Positions 7,784-18,086 are shown, counted from the stretch's first letter. The stretch is 64,000 nt of DNA from an uncultured Acidobacteriia bacterium (GCA_903909435.1 CAIVVT010000249.1:1-64000), one strand, 5' to 3'. The notes: a model not told the origin generated them from the sequence alone. A program made the numbers and translations.

Positions 7784-7993
7784 ATGAGGTACGCCGTTCT
7801 GTTTGAAAAAACCGGCACGGGCTACAGCGCATACGTCCCCGACTTGCCGGGCTGCATCGCCGCTGGTGACACGCTGGTGGAGACGGCGCAACTCATGCGT
7901 GAGGCGATCGGGATTCACTTGGCAGGGATGCGCGAAGACGGCGAACCGATTCCGGAGCCCCGTACCATCGCGGAGTACGTGATAGCGGCTTGA
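7784..7993 (+). CDS. Orphan HicB-like antitoxin
   Basis: A 69-residue HicB-domain protein: YAVLFEKTGTGYSAYVPDLPGCIAAGDT, then REAIGIHLAGMREDGEPIPEP. It is complete, lacks a helix-turn-helix and resembles the hicB at 6829 along its whole length. No hicA-like frame was found beside it; the preceding 24 bases follow directly on the decayed second module. It starts at ATG 7784 after a GAGG motif. It might counter the toxin at 6638, act as an anti-addiction antitoxin, or be a leftover. Confidence 0.8.
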   Translation: MRYAVLFEKTGTGYSAYVPDLPGCIAAGDTLVETAQLMREAIGIHLAGMREDGEPIPEPRTIAEYVIAA

Positions 7994-8147
7994 TCTGCCC
8001 ACCCGCTCAGAGCGGCTGCAGGCTGTGATGCAACGCCTGCCACGAAGCTAACCCCGCTCGACCGGACTGCCTATCTTGTTGGCATGATAAACTGAACGTA
8101 CTGGTACTAGTCCGTAGTGCGCCTGATAGGGAGCGCCGTCTTCTGCG

Positions 8148-9032
8148 ATGTACAAAGCTTTCTTCGGCTTTCGCGAAAACCCATTCAACCTGAGCCCCGA
8201 CCCGGCTTTCCTCTACCGCAGTCCGCAGCATGAGGAGGCTCTGGCGAACCTGATCTATGGCGTTCATAGCAGGAAGGGGTTCATCGTTCTGACGGGCGAG
8301 GTCGGGACCGGGAAAACGACCATGCTCGAGTGCCTGCGAGATTACCTCGAGTCGCAATTGGTGGAGTTCGCGTTCATCTTCAATTCACGCATTAACGTGG
8401 AGCAGTTTTTCGAGATGATTGCTTACGATCTCGATCTGCGCTGCCCGACCAGGTCGAAGACGGATGTTCTGTTCGCGTTGAATCAGCTGCTGGTTCAGCA
8501 GGCGCAGGAAGGCCGCACGACGGTCCTGATCGTCGATGAGGCGCACAACCTGGAGTGGGAAGTGCTGGAAGAGATCCGCCTGCTCGGCAATCTGGAAAAC
8601 CCGCGCCTGGGCAAGCTCCTGCAGATTATTCTGGCTGGACAGCCCGAACTCGACCGCAAACTGGATGCCCCCAACCTGCGCCAGTTAAAGCAGCGCGTCG
8701 TGCTGCGCTGCAATCTGCAGCCGTTTCGCGCTCAGGAGACCATCGAGTACATCAATTCGCGGCTGGGCAAGGCTGGCTGGCCGGACCAGACCATTTTTAC
8801 GGATGAGCTGATGCGCGAAGTGCATTTTCGCAGCCAGGGGATTCCGCGTATCATCAACGCGTTGTGCGACAACTTGCTGCTGACTGCGTTCGCCGTCGAA
8901 ACGAAGGAAGCCACGGTTGAAATGCTGGACGAGATTTGCGAGGACATGCGCCTGGAATGGCCGGGCCACCGGCTGCACCAGCGCCCCGGGTCCGATTTTC
9001 AGTCCGAGAACCTAAGCAACCCGCTGATCTGA
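8148..9032 (+). CDS. ExeA/GspA-like AAA ATPase
   Basis: The 294-residue protein begins with the characteristic YKAFFGFRENPFNLSPDP of the ExeA family, with Walker A GEVGTGKTT at 50-58 and Walker B TVLIVDEAHNL around 125-134. Family members work with peptidoglycan-binding or secretion partners (type II secretion, MSHA pili, exosortase-linked polysaccharide systems). Here no membrane tail or peptidoglycan-binding domain follows, and no secretion genes are adjacent, so its partner is unknown. The preceding 154 bases hold no gene. Confidence 0.85.
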   Translation: MYKAFFGFRENPFNLSPDPAFLYRSPQHEEALANLIYGVHSRKGFIVLTGEVGTGKTTMLECLRDYLESQLVEFAFIFNSRINVEQFFEMIAYDLDLRCPTRSKTDVLFALNQLLVQQAQEGRTTVLIVDEAHNLEWEVLEEIRLLGNLENPRLGKLLQIILAGQPELDRKLDAPNLRQLKQRVVLRCNLQPFRAQETIEYINSRLGKAGWPDQTIFTDELMREVHFRSQGIPRIINALCDNLLLTAFAVETKEATVEMLDEICEDMRLEWPGHRLHQRPGSDFQSENLSNPLI

Positions 9033-9160
9033 GTGGGCCTGCATACGAGCGGCAGAAGATCGGAGAACGGTCAGGTCTTCCGGCTTGTTGCCCATAATCC
9101 GTCGATTCCAGGTTGAGACGCCGGAAGCCCGTTCCCGCGTCTCAACCCGCGTCAGCCGCC

Positions 9161-10273
9161 TTAGCCGGCCACTTCTTCCCAAGTCACGATGCGCCGTTCC
9201 TCGATCGCGGTGCGGCCGAGGATGCCGACCAGAGTCGAAATCCGACCCGATTCGGCGTCGTTCAGTGGCTTCTTCCCGTTGACGGCATTGTCCACAAACG
9301 CTTTGAGGCTCATCACCTCCGGCGCTTGTCCGGCATTGGGCACGTCCAGCTGGGTCAGCGGACCCTTATGGTCGAGCTTGCCGTACTGAGCCTTGGCCAG
9401 GTCGATGGCGCCTTCGGAACCATACACGCGCTCTTTTACGCCTGAAAACCCGTCGGGGTCGAAGTAGATCTGGCTGAAGTTGAGCCGAACGTTATCGGGG
9501 TACTCGTAAATGACGGAGTAGTTGTCCATCACCGTCCGGCCCGGAGGTATGTCCTTGAAGAGGTTGATGCCGCCGGAGCCCATGGCGCGCAGCGGCGGCT
9601 TGCCGATGGCCCAGGTCATCAGGTCGAGGATGTGGCACGCCTGCTCGACGATGATGTCGCCGGAACGCTTCTTGTCGAACAGCCATGGCTCGTCGTAGGG
9701 CAGGTCGTGCGTATGGCGATAACCCTGGCAATACAGTACCTTGCCGATGCCGCCGGACTTGATGAACGCCATGGAGGCGGCCCGGTTCGGGTCGTGGCGG
9801 AGTTGGAAACCGATCTGATAGATGCCCTTAGCAGACTGCGCGGCTTTCACCGTGGTGGTGCATTCCTGCGGCGACAGACCCATCGGCTTCTCGCTGTAGA
9901 TGTGCTTACCGGCTTCCAGGACGCCCAGGGCAACGCGCAGGTGCGTATCGACGGGGACGGCCGCGACCACTGCATCGATGTCTTTGCGCTGCTCCAGCAT
10001 CTTGCGAAAATCTTCGTACTCGGCGGGCTTGAACCCGGCCGCCCGAGCTTCAGCCGCGGCCTTCGCAGTGCGCTCGGGGATCAAGTCGCAAACGGCCACA
10101 ATCTCGATGCCGGGGACCTTCAACATCTGCGTCAACAGGTAGCCGCCCCGGTTGCCGACCCCGATAAAGGCGACCTTCAGGCGCGCGGGCGCATCCTGCG
10201 CTCGCAAGATGGCGGGAGCGGCAATTGTAGCTGCCAGAAAGGTCCGCCGGGTTGTAGAGGAAAGTTCATTCAT
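9161..10273 (-). CDS. TAT-exported Gfo/Idh/MocA family oxidoreductase
   Basis: The 370-residue protein starts with a twin-arginine signal (TTRRTFLAATIAAPAIL), followed by a Rossmann NAD(P)-binding motif VAFIGVGNRGG near 35-45. Next comes the family EKPMG motif with the conserved Lys and a C-terminal alpha/beta substrate domain. Such periplasmic sugar dehydrogenase-like proteins are abundant in Acidobacteriota and Planctomycetota and are assumed to act on sugars or inositols; the substrate cannot be read from sequence. It is transcribed divergently from gcvT, from which it is separated by about 96 bases. Confidence 0.88.
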   Translation of the reverse strand: MNELSSTTRRTFLAATIAAPAILRAQDAPARLKVAFIGVGNRGGYLLTQMLKVPGIEIVAVCDLIPERTAKAAAEARAAGFKPAEYEDFRKMLEQRKDIDAVVAAVPVDTHLRVALGVLEAGKHIYSEKPMGLSPQECTTTVKAAQSAKGIYQIGFQLRHDPNRAASMAFIKSGGIGKVLYCQGYRHTHDLPYDEPWLFDKKRSGDIIVEQACHILDLMTWAIGKPPLRAMGSGGINLFKDIPPGRTVMDNYSVIYEYPDNVRLNFSQIYFDPDGFSGVKERVYGSEGAIDLAKAQYGKLDHKGPLTQLDVPNAGQAPEVMSLKAFVDNAVNGKKPLNDAESGRISTLVGILGRTAIEERRIVTWEEVAG

Positions 10274-10369
10274 ATGGATAGCCTTCGGTCCCTGAATTAT
10301 ACAGGCCTGGGGTAGACCAGCGTTCCCGGGGACACCCCCGCCGGGGCTGTGTTAGATTGAGCGAGGGCA

Positions 10370-11473
10370 ATGGGCGAGACTCCAGAGTTACGCAAAACAC
10401 CGCTGAACGAGGTCCACCGGGCCTCGGGCGCGAAGATGGTCGATTTCGGCGGCTGGGATATGCCGGTGCAGTATTCGGGCATCCTGGACGAACACGCCGC
10501 AGTGCGCCGGGCCGCCGGACTTTTCGACGTGTCGCACATGGGCGAGATCGAGATCCGCGGACCGCAAGCGTTGGACCTGGTTCAACAGATCTCGACGAAC
10601 AACGCAGCCAAACTCCAGACGGGCCAGGCACACTACTCCGGATTGCTTTATGACCACGGCGGATTCGTGGACGACATCCTGGTGCACAAGGTGGCGGACG
10701 ACTCCTACTTCATTTGCGTCAACGCCTCCAACCAGGACAAGGACTTCGAGCACATCTCGGCGCAGAACCGATTTGATTGCAGTGTGGAGAACGCTGGACC
10801 CAAATACGCCCAACTCGCCATCCAGGGGCCGAAGGCGCTGGCAACGCTCCAGAAGCTAACGCAAACCGATCTGTCGTCCATCCGGTACTACTGGTTTCAG
10901 GACGGAGAGGTCTCCGGCGACTGGGCGCGCATTGCCCGCACGGGCTATACGGGCGAAGACGGGTTTGAAATCTACGTGGCACCCGAAGTGGCCTGCGCGC
11001 GCTGGGCGGAGATCCTGGATGCGGGCCGCGAATTCGGCATCAAGCCGACTGGCCTGGGAGCGCGGAACACGCTGCGATTAGAGGCCAAGATGGCCCTTTA
11101 CGGGCACGAAATTGACGCCTCGATCACGCCGCTGGAAGCGGATCTGGCCTGGATCGTGAAATTCGACAAGGGCGACTTTACGGGGAAAGCGGCATTGGAG
11201 AAGCAGAAAGCCGCGGGCCTGAAGCGGAAACTTGTGGGATTCGAAATGCGCGGGCGGGGGATCGCCCGGGACGGTTACGAAGTGCATCTGGAGGGTGTGC
11301 CGGCGGGGTGGGTGACCTCGGGCGGACCAGCTCCAGCGTTGAATAAGAACATCGGACTCTGTTACCTGCCGGCGGGCAGTGCGCAGCCGGGAGTTGCCAT
11401 CGAAATCATGATCCGGAACCAGCCTGTCGAAGCGGTTACGGTGCCGACGCCGTTCTATAAGAGAGCGAAATGA
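10370..11473 (+). CDS. gcvT: Aminomethyltransferase, glycine cleavage T-protein
   Basis: GcvT transfers the methylene unit from aminomethyl-lipoyl-H protein to tetrahydrofolate and releases ammonia. The 367-residue product shows the family start (TPLNEVHRASGAKMVDFGGW), the ISTNN and GYTGEDGFEIY motifs and LGARNTLRLEA near the folate pocket. It is the first gene of a gcvT-gcvH-gcvPA-gcvPB operon; its stop overlaps the gcvH ATG by four bases. No glycine riboswitch was recognised in the upstream 96 bases. Confidence 0.95.
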   Translation: MGETPELRKTPLNEVHRASGAKMVDFGGWDMPVQYSGILDEHAAVRRAAGLFDVSHMGEIEIRGPQALDLVQQISTNNAAKLQTGQAHYSGLLYDHGGFVDDILVHKVADDSYFICVNASNQDKDFEHISAQNRFDCSVENAGPKYAQLAIQGPKALATLQKLTQTDLSSIRYYWFQDGEVSGDWARIARTGYTGEDGFEIYVAPEVACARWAEILDAGREFGIKPTGLGARNTLRLEAKMALYGHEIDASITPLEADLAWIVKFDKGDFTGKAALEKQKAAGLKRKLVGFEMRGRGIARDGYEVHLEGVPAGWVTSGGPAPALNKNIGLCYLPAGSAQPGVAIEIMIRNQPVEAVTVPTPFYKRAK

Positions 11474-11850
11474 ATTATCCCGAAAACTATCGCTATACCA
11501 AAGAGCATGAGTGGGTCTCCATGGATGGAGATGTGGGGACGGTGGGCATTACCTTCCACGCCCAGAGTGAATTGGGTGACATCGTGTATGTCGACATGCC
11601 GACGCCCGGAGCGGCCGTAACGGCGGGCGAGTCGCTTGGCAGCGTGGAATCGGTAAAGGCGGTCAGCGAGATCTATTCACCGGTTTCCGGCGAAGTGGTG
11701 GAAGCGAACGAAACGTTGAAAGACGCTCCCGAGAAGCTGAACGACGATCCACACGGCGAAGCCTGGCTGGTGAAGATCCGGCTGTCGGATAAATCTCAAA
11801 TCCAAGACCTGATGGACGCATCTAAATATCAGGCATACATCGGGGAGTGA
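11470..11850 (+). CDS. gcvH: Glycine cleavage H-protein (lipoyl carrier)
   Basis: The H-protein carries intermediates on a lipoamide arm between the P, T and L components. The 126-residue protein begins NYPENYRYTKEHEWV and contains the lipoylation site SVESVKAVSE, with Lys63 as the modified residue, then YSPVSGEVVE. Length and order are typical. The ATG overlaps the gcvT stop. It is followed by about 97 bases without a gene before gcvPA. Confidence 0.96.
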   Translation: MNYPENYRYTKEHEWVSMDGDVGTVGITFHAQSELGDIVYVDMPTPGAAVTAGESLGSVESVKAVSEIYSPVSGEVVEANETLKDAPEKLNDDPHGEAWLVKIRLSDKSQIQDLMDASKYQAYIGE

Positions 11851-11947
11851 GTTACAGGGCCGTTAAAGGCCGTTGCTTGTTCCGCGTTAGAATGTGATTT
11901 GCGGCCGCCCAACCAGGCGCTATTCCAACCGGAGCAGGTAACCCACT

Positions 11948-13264
11948 TTGCGCTATTTACCGAAATCTGACGCCGAGCGGCGCCAGATGCTCTCAGTCTG
12001 CGGACTGGATTCCCTCGAACAACTTTACGCCCATCTTCCTGAAGAGACGAAGCTGAACCGGCCCCTCGCGCTCGATCCAGGCAAGTCCGAATACGAGATT
12101 TACGATTACTTCAAAGCCCGCGCGGCGGAAAACGCCGACGGCTACGCGTCCTTCCTGGGCGCAGGGGTCTACTCGCATTACCGGCCGGTGCTGTGCGACG
12201 TGATCGCGAGCCGCGGAGAGTTCCTGACATCCTACACGCCCTACCAGGCGGAGATGGCGCAAGGCACGCTCACCAGCATCTTCGAATTCCAGACGATGAT
12301 CTGCCAGTTGACCGGCATGGAAGTGGCGAACGCTTCGATGTACGACGGTTCCACGGCGGTGCCCGAAGCGGCCATGATGGCCATGCGCATCACCGGGCGC
12401 GAGCACATCGTAGTGGCCAGCAGCGTCCATCCAGAGTACCGTCAGGTGCTGGGGACCTACGCGCGCAACGGACGCTGGGACATCGACACTTTCGGTTACG
12501 ACGCACAAAGCGGGCGGCTCAATCTGGCCGAGTTGGAAGCGAAAATCGGCGAGCGCACGGCTTGCGTGATCGTGCAATCGCCTAACTTCTTCGGCGTGGT
12601 GGAGCAGATCCCGGCGGCGGCGGCGCTGGCCCACAAGCACGGCGCGCTGCTGGTGGTGGTGTTCACGGAGGCGGTCTCGCTGGCGCTGTTGGAACCACCG
12701 CGAGAGGCCGACATCGTGGTCGGCGAACTGCAATCATTCGCCATCTCGCCGAGCTACGGCGGACCATTCGCCGGGGTCATGGCGACCAAAGAGAAATTCA
12801 TGCGGCAGATCCCGGGCCGCCTGGTCGGCGAGACGAAAGACGCGAACGGCAACCGGGCCTTCTGCCTGACGCTCTCGACTCGCGAGCAGCATATCCGGCG
12901 CGAGAAAGCCACGTCGAACATCTGCACGAACCAGGCCTTGATCGCTCTGACGGCCACGGTTTTTCTCTCGGTTTACGGCAAGGAAGGGCTACGCGAGTTG
13001 GCGCTGCAGAACCTCTCCAAAGCGCACTATTTATCGGCGGGGCTGAAGCGCAAATTCGACGGTCCGTTCTTCAACGAATTCGTCGTAGAGTGTGGCGGGA
13101 AGACTCCCGAGGCGGTTAACTCGGCACTGCTCGAGAAGCAGATCGTCGGCGGATTGCCACTCGGAAGGTTCTATCCCGAGCTTGCCGATTGCGTCCTGCT
13201 GTGCGCGACAGAGATGTCGAAGCGCGCGGAGATGGACCTGGTGAGGGGGACGCTCGAAGCATGA
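11948..13264 (+). CDS. gcvPA: Glycine dehydrogenase (decarboxylating) subunit 1
   Basis: This is the N-terminal half of the two-subunit P-protein, which decarboxylates glycine with pyridoxal phosphate. The 438-residue protein starts [15 protein letters not shown] from a TTG codon at 11948. It contains the family segments [39 protein letters not shown] and [11 protein letters not shown]. Its stop overlaps the ATG of gcvPB by four bases. The split P-protein form is common outside Gammaproteobacteria. Confidence 0.95.
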   Translation: MRYLPKSDAERRQMLSVCGLDSLEQLYAHLPEETKLNRPLALDPGKSEYEIYDYFKARAAENADGYASFLGAGVYSHYRPVLCDVIASRGEFLTSYTPYQAEMAQGTLTSIFEFQTMICQLTGMEVANASMYDGSTAVPEAAMMAMRITGREHIVVASSVHPEYRQVLGTYARNGRWDIDTFGYDAQSGRLNLAELEAKIGERTACVIVQSPNFFGVVEQIPAAAALAHKHGALLVVVFTEAVSLALLEPPREADIVVGELQSFAISPSYGGPFAGVMATKEKFMRQIPGRLVGETKDANGNRAFCLTLSTREQHIRREKATSNICTNQALIALTATVFLSVYGKEGLRELALQNLSKAHYLSAGLKRKFDGPFFNEFVVECGGKTPEAVNSALLEKQIVGGLPLGRFYPELADCVLLCATEMSKRAEMDLVRGTLEA

Positions 13265-14742
13265 TACGCAAGACACGTTCGAACATTTCACAAAACGAGC
13301 AACTGCTGTTCGAGATGTCGAGCCCGGGCAAGCGCGGCTATCAACTGCCGGAGCTCGACGTGCCCGCCGTGGACGCGGCCGGGGCCCTGGGCGGGGAGAA
13401 CGTCCGAGATGAAGTCACCGACTTTCCGGAAGTGAGCGAGGTCGAGACGATCCGCCACTTCTCGCGTCTCTCGACGTGGAATTACGGCATCGACCTGGGC
13501 ATGTTCCCGCTTGGGTCGTGCACGATGAAGTACAATCCGCGCATCAACGAAGCCGTCGCCCGGATCGACGGGCTGGCGTGGGCGCACCCGTATCAACCGG
13601 AATCGCTGTCGCAGGGCGTGATGGAGATCGTCGCGGTGCTCGAAGGCGCGCTGTGCGAGATTTTCGGCATGGACGCGGTGACGCTGCAGCCGGCCGCCGG
13701 CGCCCACGGCGAGTTCACCGGCATCATGATGGTGCGCAGCTATTTCGAGGCCCAGGGCAACGCGCGCAAGGTGGTGCTGGTGCCCGATTCGGCGCACGGC
13801 ACGAACCCGGCCACAGCCGCGATGGCGGGCTACCAGATCCGCAACATTCAATCGAACAGCCAGGGCATGGTGGACGTCGGCGCGCTGGAAGCGTCGATCG
13901 ACGACAGCGTCGCCGCGCTGATGATCACCAACCCCAACACCGTCGGCGTCTTCGAGGAGAACATCGCTCAGATTTGCGCCGTGATGCACTCCAAGGGCGG
14001 CCAGGTTTATATGGACGGCGCGAACATGAACGCGCTGGTGGGCATCGCCCGGCCGGGCGACTTCGGCGTGGATGTGATGCACTCGAACCTGCACAAGACC
14101 TTCTCGACGCCTCACGGGGGCGGCGGTCCCGGCGCGGGCGCGGTCGGCGTGCGGTCGCACCTGGAGCCGTTCCTGCCGGCTCCGCGGCTTCGCAAGAACG
14201 CAGAGGGTGCTTGGTCCTGGGACTACGACCGGCCGCAGTCGATCGGTCCCGTGAAGGCGTTCTACGGCAATTTCGGCGTGATCGTGCGGGCTCTCGCGTA
14301 CATCCTGGCGCACGGCGGCGTGGGCCTCAAAAACGCGACGGTGGATGCCCTGTTGAACGCGAATTACATCCGTAAAATCCTCGAGCCGTATTATGAAATC
14401 GCCTACCCCGCACCGTCGATGCACGAGTGCGTGTTCAGCGATTCGCGGCAGGCGGCCAAGGGCGTGAAGACAGGCGACATCGCCAAGCGTCTGATCGACT
14501 ACGGATTCCACCCCTACACGGTCAGCTTCCCGATGATCGTCCACGGCGCGCTGATGATCGAACCCACGGAGACCGAGCCAAAGCACGAGATCGACCTGTT
14601 CTGCGACGCGCTGATTTCGATCTCCCAGGAGATCGACGAGAACCCCGAGCTGGTACTGAAAGCGCCACATCTTTCGCGTACACCCCGAGTTGACGAGGTG
14701 CTTGCGGCGCGCAAGCCGGTGGTGCGCTGGAAGAAGCCGTAG
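13261..14742 (+). CDS. gcvPB: Glycine dehydrogenase (decarboxylating) subunit 2
   Basis: The C-terminal half of the split P-protein, 493 residues, binds pyridoxal phosphate. Visible features are [42 protein letters not shown] and [17 protein letters not shown], whose Lys is the cofactor lysine. The ATG at 13261 overlaps the gcvPA stop and gives the family N-terminus; the longer frame from 13189 lies inside gcvPA. The gene ends the operon, facing the minus-strand helicase gene, with a repeat element between them. Confidence 0.95.
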   Translation: MIRKTRSNISQNEQLLFEMSSPGKRGYQLPELDVPAVDAAGALGGENVRDEVTDFPEVSEVETIRHFSRLSTWNYGIDLGMFPLGSCTMKYNPRINEAVARIDGLAWAHPYQPESLSQGVMEIVAVLEGALCEIFGMDAVTLQPAAGAHGEFTGIMMVRSYFEAQGNARKVVLVPDSAHGTNPATAAMAGYQIRNIQSNSQGMVDVGALEASIDDSVAALMITNPNTVGVFEENIAQICAVMHSKGGQVYMDGANMNALVGIARPGDFGVDVMHSNLHKTFSTPHGGGGPGAGAVGVRSHLEPFLPAPRLRKNAEGAWSWDYDRPQSIGPVKAFYGNFGVIVRALAYILAHGGVGLKNATVDALLNANYIRKILEPYYEIAYPAPSMHECVFSDSRQAAKGVKTGDIAKRLIDYGFHPYTVSFPMIVHGALMIEPTETEPKHEIDLFCDALISISQEIDENPELVLKAPHLSRTPRVDEVLAARKPVVRWKKP

Positions 14743-14750
14743 GACCGACG

Positions 14751-14820
14751 ATCGTTCTCGTCGTCTGTCACCCACCAGAAAAGGCCGCGACGACAGACCA
14801 CGCAAAGCGATGGTCTGTCC
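14751..14820. repeat. ~70-bp GTCTGTC/GACAGAC repeat, copy 1
   Basis: This element lies between convergent genes gcvPB and the helicase. It contains GTCTGTC, then GACAGAC, then GTCTGTCC. A closely similar copy is at 46881-46951, also between convergent genes. The first two motifs are exact reverse complements and could form a hairpin on either strand, as expected for a bidirectional terminator or a REP-like element. Confidence 0.7.
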
Positions 14821-14825
14821 GACTT

Positions 14826-17800
14826 TCAAGCTGCGGGCATTGGCGCGGGACAGGCTGCGGCGACGTACGGGCACCAGGCGCATTGTTTGCCCGGGCGGAG
14901 CGGGAAGTTGCCGGCGCGATGGGCCGCGCGGAATGCGGTTACGGCTGCGCCAAGGGCGCGCTCGTCGTCCGGCGAAAGCTTCACCCTGATTTCGCGCCCT
15001 TGCCTGAGGACAGACAGAACGATGCGGTCCACGTGGCGGTCCAGCGCCCGTGATAGAGCGACGGCGTAGAGCCGCAACTGCGTCGAATACTGGCGCAGCC
15101 GCTCGTCGTCGATGTGCTGGTCGGTCTTGTAATCCACCAGAATCAGTTCGTTGCCAGACTCGAACCACAAATCGATTGTTCCGCGAATCAAGAGCCCTTC
15201 GTAATCAAAAAGGATGGGCGTCTCGCGTCCTATGCGAGCGGCGTGCGCGGCTTCCCGCCCGGCCGGGCTCTGCTCAAACCGGTGCGCAAGCTCCCGAGCC
15301 TCGGGGGAGGCGTCAGGCACGTCGAAACCCGCGAGCAAGCGGTGGACCTCGTCGCCGAACTCCGCACCGCGCGGCCCTGGGCGGACGGCGGCTTCCCCTA
15401 ACTCGTCGCTGTCGCTCCTCTCGTCCATGATCAGGTTGGCGCCGTCAGGCGAATGCGGCCAGCCCAGGAGACTAGTCAGGAAGTAGCGCTGCGGGCAGGC
15501 GTCGAAGTGGGCGAGCGCCGTCGCGCTAACCGAAGGCGGCTCCGGAAGCGGGATCGCTTGGGGCGCAATACTTACGGTTTCAAGCGGCACGGCGACCGTC
15601 GCGGCACCCGCGTCAACGGCTGGCGGCAGCTCCACGGCCCGCAGTAGACGGATTCCGTTTTGCTCGGTGGGGATCCCGGCAGGTACGTCCCAGCCGAGCC
15701 CCAGGCCGTCGTTGATAGGGCCAATCCAGCGTTGATCCGGGCGCTTCCCGTTGGTCCACACCAGAATCAGGCGCTCCTCGGCGCGCGTCATGGCGACGTA
15801 AAGCAGCCGGTCCTCCTCCATCGCCTCCCGCTGTTTGCGGGCTTCCTCCGCCGCACCCATCGCGCCGTCCTGCTGCGTATCGTCCTGACCCTCAATGCGC
15901 CACACCGCTCCCAGACCGCGCTGCGGAGCCCACTCCAGGCGGCCCTTGTTGTTTTTGCCGCCCGCCCCTTTGTGCATGGAAACCAGGAAGACGACGGGGA
16001 ACTCCAGTCCTTTGGCGCCGTGTACGCTGAGCATTTGCACCGCGTCCTCGGCACCGGGGACCGGCGCGTTGTTCTCGCGGCCCGACTCCCGCAAGCCTTC
16101 CAGTTCCTCGACCAGAGCGGCCAGGGAACCAGGTTGAGAATCTGCGCTTTCGCGCAACGTGCGGAGCAGCTTACGGACGTTCGCGCGCTGTCCCGGCGTC
16201 AGCCTGTGCCAGTGGCCCGACTCGTCAAGAAATCGCTGCAGCAGAACTTCTATGGGTGCCTCCTCGCGGATCGAACGCAGCGCTTCCAGGCGCGCCATAA
16301 CCCGCTCCGGTGCAAGCGGCAGGCCCGCTTCCCGGCGCTCGTAAATCTCTTCATCGGTGACCCCGGCGAGCGGTGAACGCAGCAGCCCGAAGAGCGCAGG
16401 TTCATTCTCCGGATTGACCAGCACACGCAGGAGGTTCGTCAGATCGACAATCTCCGGTTCTTCAAAGAAGTTGCGGCCGCGCTGGACCTGGGAAGGGACG
16501 CCAGCCGCGCGAAAAGCCGCTTCATAGCCGTCGAAAACCGCCGCGCCGCGCGAGAGAATCGCGATGTCGGCGAAGCGCAGCGGACGCGGCGTCTCGCCCG
16601 TTTGCATGGTCTGTTTGAGTTCGAGAATTCGATGCGCGACCCAGGCCGCTTCAGGGGCATCTTCCTCGGCCCGGAGCACCTCGATGGAGACCCCCGAATA
16701 AGGCGCAAACGTCCGACCTGCCTGCAGTGTGTGGCACTGGATCCCGGCCAGTTGGCGGCCGACGCAGACCCGCTCGACCGCCTCCAGGATCTCCTTGCGG
16801 CTGCGGTAGTTATCCTGCAGCCGGTCGATCTGCCAGCCGCGCGCGGTGAATTCCTGCTGGTAACCCAGGAACTGCTCGGGATCGGCTCCGCGCCAGCCAA
16901 AGATCGACTGGTTGATGTCGCCCACGGCGAAGAATCGCCCCTCGCGCCGGACAGCGTTGACGATGCGCCACTGGATCGGGTTGGTGTCCTGCAACTCGTC
17001 CATCAGGATCGCGTCGAAACGCTCGCTGACCAGCTTTCGAATGGAAGCGTTGCCTTCAAGCAATGTGACGGTGTGCTGTTCCAGGTCGCTGAAATCCACG
17101 GCTCCCAGGTCTCGCTTTCGCATCGCGTAGGCCTGTTCCACACCAATCAGAATCGAGCGCAGCGACCGCAGGTTTGCCTGATTGCGCTCGCCGACAGCCT
17201 CTTCCACGCCATGTACGGCCAATTCCCGAACGGCTTTGAGGGCGGCGTTGAGCGCCTCGACCGTCTTGCCTCGCGGAAGCTTGATACGGGGCAGGCCGGT
17301 CAGCCTCTCCAGCAGGTCGCTGGAATGGTCACCCAGCCAGGCGCGAACTTCGTCGCAGCAGGCGATTTGCGCCGCAGTTTGGGCTTCCGATGCTGCAAGG
17401 CCTTGATTCAATTCAGCGACGATCGCTCCGACGACTTCGGCCGCATGGTACTCGGGGAGAGTGGCGAGTGCTGCTGCGGCGCCTCCGGCCAGCCGCAGTT
17501 TGTCATCCAATCGACGCAACTCGGCGGCGAAATCGTCAGCCGCCCAGGCCTCCGCCAAAGCCTGGAATTCCCCGGGACGTTCGCGGCTGAATCGGTTGAG
17601 CGCCGACTCGACAGCTCCGGCGTGTTCGAGACGCGCCTCATACTCGTCCATGACCCGGAATGCTGGATCGATGCCGGCATCGATCGCAAACTCGCGCAGA
17701 ATGCCATGGCAGAAACCGTGGATGGTAGAGACCTGCGCGCGTTCGACCCCTCGTCGCAGGTCGCCGTCCCCGCGATCCACGAAGTGCTTGACCAAGCGGC

Positions 17801-18014
17801 TCTTGATTTCCTGAGCCGCTTTCTCGGTGAACGTGATGGCGAGGATGGCCTCGGGCCGGGCAGTGGTCCGGGCGAGCCAGGCGAAGCGCTCGACCAGCAC
17901 ACGCGTCTTGCCCGATCCGGGACCGGCGACGCAGCAAACATCCTGGCCCGTGCGTTCAATCGTGGCTTGCTGCGCGGCGGACAGCTTCATGGACAGTCCC
18001 CTATCGACAGTCAT
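14826..18014 (-). CDS. AddA-like UvrD-family helicase with C-terminal Fe-S PD-(D/E)XK nuclease
   Basis: The 1062-residue protein is a superfamily 1 DNA helicase of the AddA/RecB class that processes double-strand breaks. The Walker A is AGPGSGKTRVL near 30-40; the motif TFTEKAAQEIK follows, and DELQDTNPIQW is the Walker B region. The C-terminus holds the nuclease strand LVDYKTDQ. Conserved cysteines (one in FDACPQRYF, then C-x2-C-x6-C in KQCAWCPYVAAAC) match the iron-sulphur staple seen in AddB/Cas4-type nucleases. No addB gene is adjacent. A second Met (17990, MKLSAAQQ) fits the usual N-terminus better than 18014. Confidence 0.88.
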   Translation of the reverse strand: MTVDRGLSMKLSAAQQATIERTGQDVCCVAGPGSGKTRVLVERFAWLARTTARPEAILAITFTEKAAQEIKSRLVKHFVDRGDGDLRRGVERAQVSTIHGFCHGILREFAIDAGIDPAFRVMDEYEARLEHAGAVESALNRFSRERPGEFQALAEAWAADDFAAELRRLDDKLRLAGGAAAALATLPEYHAAEVVGAIVAELNQGLAASEAQTAAQIACCDEVRAWLGDHSSDLLERLTGLPRIKLPRGKTVEALNAALKAVRELAVHGVEEAVGERNQANLRSLRSILIGVEQAYAMRKRDLGAVDFSDLEQHTVTLLEGNASIRKLVSERFDAILMDELQDTNPIQWRIVNAVRREGRFFAVGDINQSIFGWRGADPEQFLGYQQEFTARGWQIDRLQDNYRSRKEILEAVERVCVGRQLAGIQCHTLQAGRTFAPYSGVSIEVLRAEEDAPEAAWVAHRILELKQTMQTGETPRPLRFADIAILSRGAAVFDGYEAAFRAAGVPSQVQRGRNFFEEPEIVDLTNLLRVLVNPENEPALFGLLRSPLAGVTDEEIYERREAGLPLAPERVMARLEALRSIREEAPIEVLLQRFLDESGHWHRLTPGQRANVRKLLRTLRESADSQPGSLAALVEELEGLRESGRENNAPVPGAEDAVQMLSVHGAKGLEFPVVFLVSMHKGAGGKNNKGRLEWAPQRGLGAVWRIEGQDDTQQDGAMGAAEEARKQREAMEEDRLLYVAMTRAEERLILVWTNGKRPDQRWIGPINDGLGLGWDVPAGIPTEQNGIRLLRAVELPPAVDAGAATVAVPLETVSIAPQAIPLPEPPSVSATALAHFDACPQRYFLTSLLGWPHSPDGANLIMDERSDSDELGEAAVRPGPRGAEFGDEVHRLLAGFDVPDASPEARELAHRFEQSPAGREAAHAARIGRETPILFDYEGLLIRGTIDLWFESGNELILVDYKTDQHIDDERLRQYSTQLRLYAVALSRALDRHVDRIVLSVLRQGREIRVKLSPDDERALGAAVTAFRAAHRAGNFPLRPGKQCAWCPYVAAACPAPMPAA

Positions 18015-18086
18015 TGTCTCGAATTCGGCGGCTTGCCGTGACGCGAGTCACCGACGCGGGCCAGCATGCGGTCAGAGGATCAAAGT

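Noticed and set aside
10274-10369. Glycine riboswitch upstream of gcvT
   Set aside because: The short gap lacks the conserved GGAGAG/CCGAAGG-type elements of glycine aptamers.
13288-15168. Long minus-strand open frame of 626 codons
   Set aside because: It is antisense to gcvPB and the helicase C-terminus, has biased His/Arg/Val composition and no family resemblance; typical of GC-rich shadow frames.
16602-18041. Long plus-strand open frame of 479 codons
   Set aside because: Antisense to the helicase; composition and lack of motifs mark it as a shadow frame.
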